A stretch of DNA of 64,000 bases. Source: Acanthaster planci (lineage: Eukaryota > Echinodermata > Asteroidea > Valvatida > Acanthasteridae). Below the pieces are notes generated by a model, which was given only the letters and a program-made list of their open reading frames with translations, was not told where the DNA came from and ran no database searches. The stretch is taken from contig NW_019091478.1 in assembly GCF_001949145.1 (NCBI RefSeq), positions 674,408 through 738,407 of the forward strand, read 5' to 3'. Position 1 is the first letter of the stretch; each line of letters starts with the position of its first letter. Positions 63,701 through 64,000 of the stretch are shown here, piece after piece. A program made the translations under genes and the position numbers.

Positions 63701-64000
63701 TGAGAGACAGCCAAGGCGCGTCATTACACGCCGACGAGAAGTGTCCCTCAATGCAAGTGTGCCTTCTATGAGCACCAATTAACAAAGCTTGGATTGGTGT
63801 ACATACACACACACCCACACATACAGAAGTGAGGATGAGCCAGGAAATGCATTTAATGCTAAGCTTTTTTTCTCTCATCGAGCTTTGCCGTGCAAGTACT
63901 CCAACATTCGGCATCCATCGTGTGCATCATGCCACTGAAATCAATTGCATCACTTTTTACGCAGGAGAAAAACTCTCGCAATTTTTTAAAAGCAATAACG
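60761..64000. other. Intergenic sequence upstream of the PDE11 gene
   Basis: No exon, tRNA or other gene is recognisable. It contains a LINE-like 3' tail (62260-62447), an ACA microsatellite at about 61799-61815, and only one TACATGTA site (63272). Short ORFs on both strands look random. Confidence 0.6.
62260..62447 (+). repeat. LINE-like (CR1/L2-type) 3' tail
   Basis: The sequence AGGGCCCCAATGGAAACCAG, then GGCATGTCCTGGGTAAA, ends in a run of AATA units (62429-62446). A short 3' UTR ending in an (AATA)n or (TAAA)n microsatellite is typical of CR1/L2-like retroposons. No reverse transcriptase ORF remains. The assignment rests on pattern resemblance only. Confidence 0.45.

Overview
This is a piece of an animal genome that carries the 5' half of one large gene on the minus strand. 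The gene is a PDE11-type dual cAMP/cGMP phosphodiesterase (PDE11A family). I assembled seven coding exons from sequence signals. They join in one frame for 1767 bases (589 codons): exon 1 at 59585-58668, exon 2 at 45502-45350, exon 3 at 40862-40773, exon 4 at 37086-36946, exon 5 at 18117-17865, exon 6 at 14067-14000 and exon 7 at 1142-999. Every junction has a GT donor and an AG acceptor. The encoded part covers the N-terminal regulatory region, GAF-A, GAF-B and the linker into the catalytic domain. The HD-type catalytic exons are not in the window and should lie to the left of base 1.

The organism is probably a marine invertebrate, and an invertebrate deuterostome such as an echinoderm fits best. 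The reasons are kilobase-scale introns, dense TACATGTA/TACCGGTA palindromic short repeats, tRNA-derived SINE-like units, many fold-back (MITE-like) elements, and a fragment of a protein family I associate with marine invertebrate mobile DNA. The species cannot be fixed from the sequence alone.

Layout from gene start to window left edge: 60761-64000 is intergenic with a LINE-like 3' tail. 59586-60760 is a GC/CpG-richer 5' flank and probable promoter. Exon 1 holds the whole N-terminal tail and the first part of GAF-A. Intron 1 (13.2 kb) is almost free of TACATGTA repeats and contains several fold-back elements. Introns 2-6 (4.5, 3.7, 18.8, 3.8 and 12.9 kb) are full of that repeat. Intron 4 also holds a decayed mobile-element ORF, a palindromic MITE and a TIR-bounded element with an internal tandem array. 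Bases 1-998 are intron sequence following exon 7.

I found no second protein-coding gene, no canonical tRNA or rRNA gene and no CRISPR array. The most interesting observations are: a pair of mutually exclusive hairpins on the exon 5 splice donor; an unusual GAF-A core exactly at the exon 1/2 junction; a sharp boundary near 45 kb in palindromic repeat density; and a set of fold-back elements, one with a clear TA target-site duplication.
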